A DNA stretch of 64,000 bases from Brevibacillus massiliensis (GTDB taxonomy: Bacteria > Bacillota > Bacilli > Brevibacillales > Brevibacillaceae): contig NZ_HE978541.1 in the NCBI RefSeq assembly GCF_000311785.1, positions 111,895-175,894 on the forward strand, given 5' to 3'. The notes beneath the pieces were generated by a model. That model searched no databases. It was not told the origin of the DNA and saw only the letters and a program-made list of their open reading frames with translations. This document shows positions 51,156 to 59,268 of this stretch, piece by piece (the stretch's first letter is position 1; each line of letters starts with the position of its first letter). Made by a program: the position numbers and the translations under genes.

Positions 51156-51184
51156 GCAGGGGACAAGCCGGGGCAGTTCGTCTA
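51156..51184 (+). promoter_or_regulatory. Possible ECF-type promoter of the sigma factor operon
   Basis: GCAGGG (51156-51161), 17 bp, CGTCTA (51179-51184). CGTC is the typical -10 core of ECF promoters in bacilli, and the -35 resembles weakened GCAACG-type boxes. Autoregulation of the operon is the usual arrangement. Confidence 0.45.
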
Positions 51185-51212
51185 TACAAGAGAGAGAAAG
51201 GGGGGGAGGAAC

Positions 51213-51758
51213 ATCCAGGATGAACAACTGATTCGACAGATCATCGCCGGCGATGCGGAAGCGTTTCGAATCTTTCTGGAACGGTACCGACAGTATCTGT
51301 TTCAAGTGGTTTATTCCGTTTTGCGCCATCAAAAAGACGCGGAAGACGTGACACAGGAAGTGTTCGTACAGATTTACCTGTCCCTCCCCCAGTATCAATC
51401 ACAAGGGATAAAGGCGTGGATGACCCGCATTGCGGTCAACAAGGCGATCGATTGGAAGCGCAAAGCGCAGCGAAGCCGGGAGGAACTGACAGAATCACTC
51501 GATCAGCTTTCCGTCCCTGTCGCGGCGGAAGCGGCGGATTCGCCTGTTTTGCAGAAGGAGTACAGGGAGACGATCCGCGGGCGTCTGCATGAGCTTCCGC
51601 AAAATTATCGGGAAGTGGTGTACGCCTATTATTTTGAAGAGAAATCGTATCAGGAGATTGCCAGCGAACAGGGGATCGAGCCTAAAAGCGTGGAGTCCAA
51701 ACTGTACCGTGCGAGAAAGTGGATACGCAGCCATTGGCAGGAGGGGGATTTCCGATGA
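51213..51758 (+). CDS. ECF RNA polymerase sigma factor (non-canonical start codon)
   Basis: A 181-residue extracytoplasmic-function sigma factor. Region 2 is AFRIFLERYRQYLFQVVYSV with DAEDVTQEVFVQIY; region 4 is LPQNYREVVYAYYFEEKSYQ and EIASEQGIEPKSVESKLYRA. Family members start as M-x-DEQLIRQI; here that place is ATC 51213 (I-Q-D-E-Q-L-I), 3 bases after GGGGGGAGG. No ATG, GTG or TTG exists in frame between the LysR stop (51149) and GTG 51306, and a start at 51306 would remove half of region 2. So either ATC is used or the gene is impaired. It overlaps the anti-sigma gene by 4 bases. Confidence 0.78.
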   Translation: MQDEQLIRQIIAGDAEAFRIFLERYRQYLFQVVYSVLRHQKDAEDVTQEVFVQIYLSLPQYQSQGIKAWMTRIAVNKAIDWKRKAQRSREELTESLDQLSVPVAAEAADSPVLQKEYRETIRGRLHELPQNYREVVYAYYFEEKSYQEIASEQGIEPKSVESKLYRARKWIRSHWQEGDFR

Positions 51759-52237
51759 GGCATTACACAAGAGCAGAGTGGAGCAGCTATCTGCAGGATG
51801 TGCTGTCCGAGTCCGAACGGGAGCAGTACGAGCAGCACCTGTATCGCTGTGAGGAGTGTCTGGCCCTCTACATGGACTGTCTGGAAGCCGGCGGGACCAG
51901 CCTTCCGCTGCTGACAGACGAGCGGCAGTTTGCCGATGCCGTCATGGACGAGCTGTCCAGGCGGGAATGGCCGGCGATTCAGCCGCAGACAGCGCGCAGG
52001 GAGACCAAACGCAGCCAGGTGAAACCGTGGTATCAGCAGACGATCTTTCACTATGGGGTGGCAGCAGCCATCACCTTTATCCTGATGTCTGCGGGAGTCT
52101 TTCAACAGGTGTTTGCGGTCTCGGCGCATCTGACCGCCTCGACCCAGCGGGAGCAGCAGTCCTCGTTCTCCGACAGGTTGATGCAAAAGGCGGTCACGGT
52201 CATCGATACGATACGGCTTCGCGAGCAAAGGAGGTAG
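51755..52237 (+). CDS. Zinc-finger anti-sigma factor
   Basis: A 160-residue membrane-anchored anti-sigma factor. The N-terminal zinc-binding anti-sigma motif is EQHLYRCEECLALYMDC (HxxxCxxC). A single membrane helix, FHYGVAAAITFILMSAGVFQ, lies near residues 100-120, with a short outer part. ATG 51755 overlaps the sigma stop (ATGA). It would hold the ECF factor until an envelope signal is received. Confidence 0.87.
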   Translation: MRHYTRAEWSSYLQDVLSESEREQYEQHLYRCEECLALYMDCLEAGGTSLPLLTDERQFADAVMDELSRREWPAIQPQTARRETKRSQVKPWYQQTIFHYGVAAAITFILMSAGVFQQVFAVSAHLTASTQREQQSSFSDRLMQKAVTVIDTIRLREQRR

Positions 52238-52243
52238 TTGTTA

Positions 52244-53353
52244 ATGAATGAACACAAAAGTGGGCTTGTTGCCTTTTTTCTTTCCCTTTTTCCCGGAGTG
52301 GGCCATCTTTACCTCAATCGGAAGCGGGGGATTATCTATCTGCTCGTTTTCTTTGGATTGATCGGCTGCGGGTTTTGTCTGGCTGTTGTGTCAAATGACG
52401 GAGCGCCGTTTGTCTTTTTCCTGATCATCGCCTTGCTTGTGTGGCTGGCAAACGTTCTTGACATGCTGGTCACTCTGCTGAAAGGACGTCCGATAGCAGC
52501 GGTTATGGAGAGCGGCCAAACGGGCAGGATGACTCATCAAGCAAGCCGATCGCAGCAGCAAAACGAGCGGTTTTTCACGATCCTGCTCTCGTTTATCCCC
52601 GGTTTGGGCCACTTTCAGCTGGGGCTGATGACACGCGGGTCGGCGTTTCTGATCGCCTTCTTCGGCCTGGCCGTGATGGTGCTGTTCGTTACCGTGGTAA
52701 CCCGTGAAAAAGGCTTTGCCCTCTTTCTCGGCGGGCTGCCGATCATCTGGCTCTACAGCTTGTTTGACGCCTTGCAGCTGCTGGACCGCAAAGAACGGGG
52801 CGAAGAGATCGTGGACCGGTCGTTTTTTGAAGAGCTGGAAGAGAGCCGCGAAGCCGGCAGAAAGAGCGGGGTGCTCGCCACCTTTTTATCTGTCATCCCG
52901 GGTGCCGGACATATGTATCTGGGTTTGCAGCGGCGCGGGCTGCAGTTGATGGCGGCGTTCGTGTTCTCGATCTACATCATGGACGTGCTGCGTCTTTCGA
53001 TTTTCCTGTTTTTGATTCCGATTATCTGGTTTTACAGCTTCTTTGACGGGCTGCAGCAGTTTTCCCGCTGGCGCCGGGGAGAAGTGAGGGATGAACCGGT
53101 GGTCGATTGGCTGTTGAACCACCAGAAGTGGATTGGGATCGGCCTGATTGGACTCGGCGGATTTTATCTGTTGGATCAGGTGGTGCTGCCGATTATTGAA
53201 CGGAATTTTCCTGATTTTAACATCAACTATTGGTTCCACAGCTACGTGCAGACGAGCATCGTTTCCATTCTGCTGATTGGCGGCGGATTGAAATTGCTGC
53301 TCGGCAAAAAACAGCGAGAGGAAGGGAAGGCCGAATGCGGCAATGGCGAATAG
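52244..53353 (+). CDS. Polytopic membrane protein with three TM2-like repeats
   Basis: A 369-residue membrane protein containing three copies of one pattern: LSLFPGVGHLYLNRKRGIIY, LSFIPGLGHFQLGLMTRGSA and LSVIPGAGHMYLGLQRRGLQ. Each is followed by a hydrophobic helix pair and an aromatic segment (IIWLYSLFDALQLLDRK and IIWFYSFFDGLQQFSRW). The PGxGHxYLG core recalls TM2-domain proteins. It is the third gene of the ECF operon, with AAAGGAGGT before ATG 52244, so it is likely an envelope-stress target. No function recognised. Confidence 0.78.
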   Translation: MNEHKSGLVAFFLSLFPGVGHLYLNRKRGIIYLLVFFGLIGCGFCLAVVSNDGAPFVFFLIIALLVWLANVLDMLVTLLKGRPIAAVMESGQTGRMTHQASRSQQQNERFFTILLSFIPGLGHFQLGLMTRGSAFLIAFFGLAVMVLFVTVVTREKGFALFLGGLPIIWLYSLFDALQLLDRKERGEEIVDRSFFEELEESREAGRKSGVLATFLSVIPGAGHMYLGLQRRGLQLMAAFVFSIYIMDVLRLSIFLFLIPIIWFYSFFDGLQQFSRWRRGEVRDEPVVDWLLNHQKWIGIGLIGLGGFYLLDQVVLPIIERNFPDFNINYWFHSYVQTSIVSILLIGGGLKLLLGKKQREEGKAECGNGE

Positions 53354-53976
53354 GGACGCTTTCGATGGGTGTCTCCTTGATCGTGCTGGGAGCGATCCTG
53401 TTTCTCTCCCAGTGGAGGGGCCCGCAGGCGTTTGATTGGGCGTTTACGTGGTGGCCGATCGTCTTTATTCTGTTGGGGGCGGAGATCCTGATCTTCCTGG
53501 CCCTGTCGAAGGGCGAACAGGTTCGCGTCAAATACGACATCTTCAGCATTTTCTTTATCGGACTTTTGGGATCTCTTTGCATCGGTTTGACGCTGCTTGC
53601 TTCTACGGGCGTGTTGGGAGAGATACGCCATGCGGTGGCCTCCGTCGACCAGATCAAAGACGTGCCGGAGTTATCCCGGCCCGTGCCGCAGGAAGTGAAG
53701 CGGATTGTCGTTCAATCCGCCGACGTGCAGGTCAGGATTGAACGGGCCGTCGAGCGGGATGTGCACCTGTTCGGGACGTACCGTATCGTAACGTCGGAGG
53801 AGCGGGCTGAACCGGAGTATGACGCATCACAATTTGCTGCCATCCACACCGTTGGGGATACGATGTACGTGACACTAAAGCGGCTCCCCGAAAAGCGGGG
53901 GATCGTATCCTTCTCCTCCCGGGCGGATCTGGTGCTGGTCCTGCCGAAGGACGTAACCGTGGAAAATCAGGAGTGA
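53335..53976 (+). CDS. LiaF/LiaI-like membrane protein
   Basis: A 213-residue protein with an N-terminal helix pair of the LiaI/DUF5668 type (GVSLIVLGAILFLSQWRG, WWPIVFILLGAEILIFLALS), a third helix (IFFIGLLGSLCIGLTLLAS) and an extracytoplasmic beta-rich part (KRIVVQSADVQVRIERAVE, ADLVLVLPKDVTV). Such proteins take part in cell-envelope stress sensing. It ends abruptly after VENQE, where adhesin-like beta strands often continue, so the C-terminus may be shortened. It overlaps the previous gene by 19 bases and the convergent dctR by 10. Confidence 0.75.
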   Translation: MRQWRIGTLSMGVSLIVLGAILFLSQWRGPQAFDWAFTWWPIVFILLGAEILIFLALSKGEQVRVKYDIFSIFFIGLLGSLCIGLTLLASTGVLGEIRHAVASVDQIKDVPELSRPVPQEVKRIVVQSADVQVRIERAVERDVHLFGTYRIVTSEERAEPEYDASQFAAIHTVGDTMYVTLKRLPEKRGIVSFSSRADLVLVLPKDVTVENQE

Positions 53977-54674
53977 GAAGGGGCTTTGACGATCAGGTAG
54001 CGGTTGGTCGGCCGCCCCACTCCGCCGTAGCGAATATCCCGGCAGACCCTGCCCGTCTTTTCCAGGTACTCCAGGTAGCGCCGTGCAGTGACACGAGCGA
54101 TGCCGACCTGCTCTGCCACTTCTTCGGCGGAAAGCGAGCGCGTCTGCTGGGTCAGGAACAGGATCACCTGCTGCAAGGTCAAGGCGTTAAGACCTTTCGG
54201 CAGGTGATTTTGTTCTTCGATGGAAACCGGATGTTTGCCGAACAACAGCTGATCCAGTTCCGCTTGGGAAGAAAACTCCCCCTGTTTCAACTGCGAGCGG
54301 AGCCGCCGGTAGTTCTCCAACGCTTGCTTCAGCCGCTCGAACTGAAACGGCTTCATAATGTAGTCAATGGCGCCGTTTCGCAGCATCAATTGGATCGTCT
54401 CTTTGTCTTTCGCCGCCGTGATGACGATCACGTCGACCGGCTCGTTAAGGCTGCGCAGCTGTTTTAATGTTTCGATGCCGTCTTGGTCGGGCATGAAAAT
54501 ATCGATGATGACGAGTTCGGGGCGCAGCTCTTTGACCAGTCTTACTCCTTCTTTTCCGTTCTCCGCCACGCCGACTACCGTAAAGGAAGGGATCCGCTCG
54601 ACAAACTGCCTGTTTACCTCTTGAACCATCGGGTCGTCCTCGACGATGACGACCCGGATCGTTTGCGCTGTCAC
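53967..54674 (-). CDS. dctR: CitB-type response regulator
   Basis: A 235-residue regulator with a receiver domain (VVIVEDDPMVQEVNRQFVER, phosphorylation aspartate in VIIDIFMPDQDG near residue 57, lysine in YIMKPFQFE) and a C-terminal HTH (LSAEEVAEQVGIARVTARRY). It belongs to the CitB/DctR group that activates C4-dicarboxylate uptake. GTG 54674 follows the dctS stop directly. Its likely target is dctP (57838). The end overlaps the convergent LiaF-like gene. Confidence 0.88.
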   Translation of the reverse strand: MTAQTIRVVIVEDDPMVQEVNRQFVERIPSFTVVGVAENGKEGVRLVKELRPELVIIDIFMPDQDGIETLKQLRSLNEPVDVIVITAAKDKETIQLMLRNGAIDYIMKPFQFERLKQALENYRRLRSQLKQGEFSSQAELDQLLFGKHPVSIEEQNHLPKGLNALTLQQVILFLTQQTRSLSAEEVAEQVGIARVTARRYLEYLEKTGRVCRDIRYGGVGRPTNRYLIVKAPSHS

Positions 54675-56300
54675 TTATTGCCCGTCTCCTTTCATCGGGA
54701 ATGTCAGAATAAAGCTGGTCCCGACTCCCGGCTCGGAGTCACAGACCAGTTTTCCCTTGCCTACTTCGACTACCTGATTGACCAGAAACAGGCCAATTCC
54801 GCGGTTTTCGCCCTGTTTGGTAGAGTAGCCGCGCTCCATGATGCGCTCCGCCGTCTCGGGTGACATGCCGCATCCGTTATCCTCGACCATCAGCGACAAC
54901 AGCTCGTCATCCTGTTCGATGCTGACGTAGACCTCTTTCTTGTCCCGCTCCACGTGGGCCAGCGCGTCAAATGCATTTTCGATCAGATTCCCCAAGACGA
55001 GCACAAAATCGTGGTGGTCCAGATGCTCGGGAAAACGCTCCAGATGGCTCCGCCGATCGACTACGACATCGACGCCCAATTCCTTGCCGCGGCGAATCTT
55101 GGCCAGAAGCAGGCCGGAGAGGTTGTCATCGGCAATGCGGCGGGTCAAGAACGTGCTGACATCGCGCTGCTGCTCACTGATCTTGAACAGGTAGTCGAGC
55201 GCCTTCTCCGTCTGTCCGAGCTGAAGCAGGCCGGCGATGGTGTGCAGCTTGTTCATGTACTCGTGGTTTTGCACTCGCAGCGCTTCGACAAATTCTTTCA
55301 CGCCCGTCAGCTCTTCTGCGATTCGCGTCACTTCTGTGCGATCCTGAAAAATGGCGATCGCTCCTACGGTTTTATCGCCCACGCGAATGGGAATCCGGTT
55401 GGACCAGATCAGCGTGTCGCCGATCCGCAGTTCCATATTGTAGACCCCGTGCTGAAGTGCCAGGATTTCCGGCAGACGGGTGCCGGGGATGACCTGGTGG
55501 ATATTCTGGCCGATGACATCCCCCGTGATCTGAAAAACCCGCTTGGCCGTGTCGTTGATGACAGTGATTCGCTCCTGGTTGTCAATCGCGATGATGCCTT
55601 CGTGCATGGCGTGAAACATGGCTGTTCGCTCCCGCAGGATGCGAGCGATTTCGTGCGGTTCCAAATCCAGCATCTGCCGTTTGATCTGCTTGGCCAACTG
55701 CCAGGAGCCCCAGATTCCGAACAACAGCGACAGGAATAAGGTGATCGCGATGCTTCGCTGTTGGCTGCGGATCATCTCGACAATACCGGGCAGCAGATGT
55801 CCGGCTATGACCAACCCGACCTGACGGTGCCCGGCATCCATCACCGGAACATACGCCCGAATCGCCGTCCCCTGGTCTCCCTTTACCTTGTTGACGTAGG
55901 TGTGCTCGGAAAATGCCTCCTCGGCCTCCTTGCCGTGAAACGGGGTGCCGATGCGCTGCTTGACCGGATCGGAGAGGCGAATCCGGTTCATATCTATTAC
56001 CACAATATAATCAACGTTGTTGATAATCCTGATTCGATTGGTGATCGGATCAATCTCCCGCCAACTGTCCGGTTCCGCCATGCTCTCCCTGACGACCGGG
56101 ATCTCCGCAACTGTCCGGGCAGTAACCAGCAATCGCTGTCCGATCTCCTCTTCCATCATCCGGAACATCGTTCCCAGGATAATAATGCCGCCGATCAGCG
56201 CCGAAAATAGGACGATGCCGAACGAAAAGATCGTAATTTTCCACTTGATAGGCAGGTTCCTCAGCTTAAACAGAACGCTTTCCCCTTTACTAAATTTCAT
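54675..56300 (-). CDS. dctS: CitA/DctS-type sensor histidine kinase
   Basis: A 541-residue kinase. Membrane helix 1 (ITIFSFGIVLFSALIGGIII) and helix 2 near 185-203 enclose an extracytoplasmic PAS-like (PDC) domain with NRIRIINNVDYIVVIDMNRI. A cytoplasmic PAS domain (AMHEGIIAIDNQERITVIND) precedes the kinase core with the histidine in VQNHEYMNKLHTIAGLL and the ATP-binding NLIENAFDAL and VEDNGCGMS. Such kinases sense fumarate, malate or succinate, in B. subtilis together with DctB. It is transcribed away from dctB across 70 bp. Confidence 0.9.
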   Translation of the reverse strand: MKFSKGESVLFKLRNLPIKWKITIFSFGIVLFSALIGGIIILGTMFRMMEEEIGQRLLVTARTVAEIPVVRESMAEPDSWREIDPITNRIRIINNVDYIVVIDMNRIRLSDPVKQRIGTPFHGKEAEEAFSEHTYVNKVKGDQGTAIRAYVPVMDAGHRQVGLVIAGHLLPGIVEMIRSQQRSIAITLFLSLLFGIWGSWQLAKQIKRQMLDLEPHEIARILRERTAMFHAMHEGIIAIDNQERITVINDTAKRVFQITGDVIGQNIHQVIPGTRLPEILALQHGVYNMELRIGDTLIWSNRIPIRVGDKTVGAIAIFQDRTEVTRIAEELTGVKEFVEALRVQNHEYMNKLHTIAGLLQLGQTEKALDYLFKISEQQRDVSTFLTRRIADDNLSGLLLAKIRRGKELGVDVVVDRRSHLERFPEHLDHHDFVLVLGNLIENAFDALAHVERDKKEVYVSIEQDDELLSLMVEDNGCGMSPETAERIMERGYSTKQGENRGIGLFLVNQVVEVGKGKLVCDSEPGVGTSFILTFPMKGDGQ

Positions 56301-56370
56301 TTTTCGCTACTATGTATGTATTGTGGGATAAGAAACAGATTTTCGCAATCCATAAAAAGCAGGTGTCCAG

Positions 56371-57423
56371 ATGAAAGCCATCATCGGAATCGGGTTCTTT
56401 ATTTTTTTGGGACTGTTCGCTGCGCTGCTGACCGGATTTGGCGGCAACCTTGCGCCAGGCAGCCTGCCTTATGACGAGGTCCAGGAAGGGCTCAATGACC
56501 GCATTATCATCAAATTCAGCCACGTCGTCGCAGAGAATACCCCGAAAGGACTGGCGGCGGAAAAGTTTGCCCAGCTCGCTGCAGAGAAGACACATGGCAG
56601 AGTCGAGGTACAGGTATACCCGAACGGCATTCTCTACTCCGACCAGGACGAAGTCGACGCGCTGATGGGCGGAGAAATCCAGATGATCGCCCCGGCCTTT
56701 TCCAAGCTTTCCAGCCTGATCCCCGCATGGCTGGCCCTCGATCTGCCCTTTGCCTTTCGGGATCAGGCCGAGGTGGATCAGGCATTGCAGGGAGAGATCG
56801 GACAAATGCTGTTTCGCTCCCTGGAGCAAAGGCAGATGGTTGGCCTGGCCTTCTGGAACAATGGGTTTAAACAGATGAGCAGCAAGCTGAAGCCTTTGAT
56901 CACACCGGAAGACTTCAGCGGCCAACGGTTTCGCATCATGCCGAGCAAGGTGATCGAGATGCAGTTTCAACTGCTGCATGCCAAAGCGGTCCCGATCTCC
57001 TTTAACGAGGTGTATCGCAGTTTGGAGCGTGACGAGGTGGAGGGACAGGAGAACACGATCTCCAATATCTACACAAAGCGGCTCTACACGGTTCAAAAGT
57101 ACATGACACTCAGCAATCACGCCTACCTGGGTTACGCCGTGGTCATGAACAAAGCCTTTTGGGAGAAGCTTCCTTGGGATATCCAGTCAAAGCTTGCAGA
57201 AGCGATGCGGGAGACGACCGAGTGGGCAAATCGGCAGGCGGTCTCCATGAATGAACGGCAGTTGCAGGAGTTGAAAGCGACCGGCTTGCAAATCCACCAG
57301 CTCACCCCAAAAGAGCGGGAGAGATGGGAAGCCGCGTTTCAGCCGATCTACGATCACTATGCCCCCGTCATCGGCCGGGAACTCATGGACAAAATCGCGG
57401 AATTGCGGAAGCAGCGGGAATAG
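56371..57423 (+). CDS. dctB: DctP/DctB-type TRAP solute-binding protein
   Basis: A 350-residue binding protein of the TRAP DctP family, with an N-terminal helix (IIGIGFFIFLGLFAALLTGF) that anchors or exports it. Family stretches are IIKFSHVVAENTPKGLAAEK, VYPNGILYSDQDEVDAL and PSKVIEMQFQLLHAKAVPIS. No TRAP permease subunits are nearby. In B. subtilis the orthologous DctB works as a co-sensor with DctS rather than as transporter subunit, and this locus has the same order. AGGTG precedes ATG 56371. Its stop is in a terminator stem. Confidence 0.88.
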   Translation: MKAIIGIGFFIFLGLFAALLTGFGGNLAPGSLPYDEVQEGLNDRIIIKFSHVVAENTPKGLAAEKFAQLAAEKTHGRVEVQVYPNGILYSDQDEVDALMGGEIQMIAPAFSKLSSLIPAWLALDLPFAFRDQAEVDQALQGEIGQMLFRSLEQRQMVGLAFWNNGFKQMSSKLKPLITPEDFSGQRFRIMPSKVIEMQFQLLHAKAVPISFNEVYRSLERDEVEGQENTISNIYTKRLYTVQKYMTLSNHAYLGYAVVMNKAFWEKLPWDIQSKLAEAMRETTEWANRQAVSMNERQLQELKATGLQIHQLTPKERERWEAAFQPIYDHYAPVIGRELMDKIAELRKQRE

Positions 57424-57441
57424 CACCCGCTGCTTTTTTTA
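57409..57441 (+). terminator. Terminator after dctB
   Basis: AGCAGCGGG, a loop containing the stop TAG, then CCCGCTGCT followed by seven T. Confidence 0.9.
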
Positions 57442-57465
57442 TTTTTTGATATATAGGAAAATGCC

Positions 57466-57691
57466 CGAGGAGATCGAGAAAAATGGAGCGAGCTGAGGCC
57501 TTGGCAACGCCTACCCAGTCGGAACGGAAAAAAACGGCACACGCTTGTCGACCAAACTCTACGTTGAGATACTTCCATTCAATTTTGGTCGACGTGCCGT
57601 TTTTTGGAGTGAAGACGGCCAGTCTAGTTTCCCCGCTGGCGTGCCACGAACGAAGCGAGCCCGTTTTTCTCGGTCTCCATCCCCCATGTTC
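57466..57691. repeat. 225-bp palindromic intergenic element, copy B
   Basis: Second copy of the element at 41560-41784. Ends are CGAGAAAAATGG (57475) and CCGTTTTTCTCG (57661), complementary with one T-G pair. These end bases differ from copy A, yet still pair with each other. The centre keeps AAAAAACGGCAC, GTCGACCAAA, TTTGGTCGAC and GTGCCGTTTTTT. Between dctB and dctP it could insulate the two genes. Confidence 0.85.
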
Positions 57692-57796
57692 TCCAAAGCC
57701 CAAGGGCGTTTTCGTATGACCAAAAAGACCAAAATGAACAATAAGACCAGAACATTTCCATCACCGGCTAAACATTTTACAATTGCTTTACAAAAA

Positions 57797-57810
57797 GGGA
57801 AACGTTTTCA
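57797..57810 (+). promoter_or_regulatory. Probable CcpA (cre) site before dctP
   Basis: GGGAAACGTTTTCA matches TGNAANCGNWNNCW at all but the first base. It lies 27 bp before the dctP start. Glucose repression of dctP through CcpA is known in B. subtilis, which supports the call. Confidence 0.6.
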
Positions 57811-57837
57811 CAAACGATGAAGGGATGTGAGCAGAAG

Positions 57838-59133
57838 ATGTTTTCAAAGCTGAAGAATCTAACGGTGCAAGTCATTTTGGCCATTATCTTCGGTATTATC
57901 GTCGGCTATTTATACCCCGCGTTCGGGGCGCAGTTAAAAGTGCTTGCGGACATCTTTATCAAGATGATCAAGATGGTGATTCCGCCAGTCGTCTTCTTTA
58001 CGGTCGTGATCGGCATTGCCAGCATGGGCGATTTGAAGAAAGTGGGACGCATCGGAGGAAAGGCGCTGATCTATTTTGAAATCGTTACCACTTTCGCGCT
58101 TGCGATCGGTATTGTCGTTGTCAACCTGTTAAAGCCGGGCGTCGGCTTTGACAAAAGCGCGGTAGGCACCGCCGGCGACATCACGAAATACACAAAAGAA
58201 GCGGCGGAAACCTCTCATGGCGTGATGGATTTCCTCATGGGGATCATTCCGGACAACGTCGTCGGTGCGTTGGCCAAGGGAGAACTGCTGCCGATCTTGT
58301 TCTTCGCAGTGCTGTTCGGACTCGCCTTGGCGGCGATGGGATCAGGCGCTAAGCCGGTGATCAACCTGTTTGAGAAGCTGGCGCAAGGGTTTTTCGGCGT
58401 CGTCAACATGATCATGCGGTTTTCACCGATTGCAGCCTTCGGGGCGATGTCCTACACCATCGGAAAGTTTGGCTTGGACTCCCTGCTGAATCTGGGAAAA
58501 CTGATGGGCTCCGTCTACCTTACCATGTTCCTGTTTATCATCGTTGTATTAGGTCTTATTGCCAGAATGTACAAATTTAGTATTTTTTCCTTTATCAAAT
58601 ACATCCGCGAAGAAATTCTGCTGGTGCTGGGTACGTCTTCTTCCGAATCGGCGCTGCCGAGCCTGATGAAGCGGTTGGAGAACTACGGCTGCGGAAAATC
58701 TGTAGTGGGTCTGGTCGTGCCGACCGGCTACTCGTTTAACCTAGATGGAACCTCGATCTACCTGTCGATGGCCGCGATCTTTATCGCCCAGGCGTACGGC
58801 ATTGATCTGACCATCTGGCAAGAGCTCACCCTGCTCGGCATTCTGATGCTGACCTCAAAAGGCGCTGCAGGTGTTACCGGTTCAGGCTTCGTCACCCTCG
58901 CTGCCACGTTGGCGGCATTCCCGATGATTCCGGTGGAGGGGATGGCTCTCTTGCTCGGGGTTGACCGCTTCATGTCGGAGGCGCGCGCCATCACCAACCT
59001 GATCGGCAACGGGGTTGCCACGGTGGTCATCTCCAAAACAGAGGGAGAGTTTCACCCGGGCGGAAAGCCGGAGACTTTGGCTGAGGCTGAAGATGAATCA
59101 GCTTCGCACGCTGCGAGCACTTCTCTTGCCTAG
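57838..59133 (+). CDS. dctP: C4-dicarboxylate/H+(Na+) symporter, DAACS family
   Basis: A 431-residue transporter of the glutamate/dicarboxylate symporter family (DctA type). [17 protein letters not shown], the unwound segment [18 protein letters not shown] and [20 protein letters not shown] are the family signatures. It takes up succinate, fumarate and malate. I take ATG 57838, with AGGGATGTG upstream, over ATG 57817, which lies on the cre site side without a ribosome binding site. Control by DctSR and CcpA is inferred. Confidence 0.9.
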   Translation: MFSKLKNLTVQVILAIIFGIIVGYLYPAFGAQLKVLADIFIKMIKMVIPPVVFFTVVIGIASMGDLKKVGRIGGKALIYFEIVTTFALAIGIVVVNLLKPGVGFDKSAVGTAGDITKYTKEAAETSHGVMDFLMGIIPDNVVGALAKGELLPILFFAVLFGLALAAMGSGAKPVINLFEKLAQGFFGVVNMIMRFSPIAAFGAMSYTIGKFGLDSLLNLGKLMGSVYLTMFLFIIVVLGLIARMYKFSIFSFIKYIREEILLVLGTSSSESALPSLMKRLENYGCGKSVVGLVVPTGYSFNLDGTSIYLSMAAIFIAQAYGIDLTIWQELTLLGILMLTSKGAAGVTGSGFVTLAATLAAFPMIPVEGMALLLGVDRFMSEARAITNLIGNGVATVVISKTEGEFHPGGKPETLAEAEDESASHAASTSLA

Positions 59134-59154
59134 AATAAACGAATGATGGATCAC

Positions 59155-59181
59155 GGGGCTGCACAGGGTGCAGCCCTTTTG
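59155..59181 (+). terminator. Terminator after dctP
   Basis: GGGCTGCA-CAGGG-TGCAGCCC followed by TTTT. Confidence 0.85.
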
Positions 59182-59268
59182 TCATGCATGGGTGCACTCC
59201 GGCGGCGATTCTTGTAAAATGTAGGCAGCAGCCCCCAAGCACACGGAATACAGAGAGGAGAATCGCAG

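Noticed and set aside
57483-57719. Plus-strand 78-codon frame starting MERAEALATPTQ
   Set aside because: It lies within the palindromic repeat; its likeness to database proteins would come from the same repeat elsewhere.
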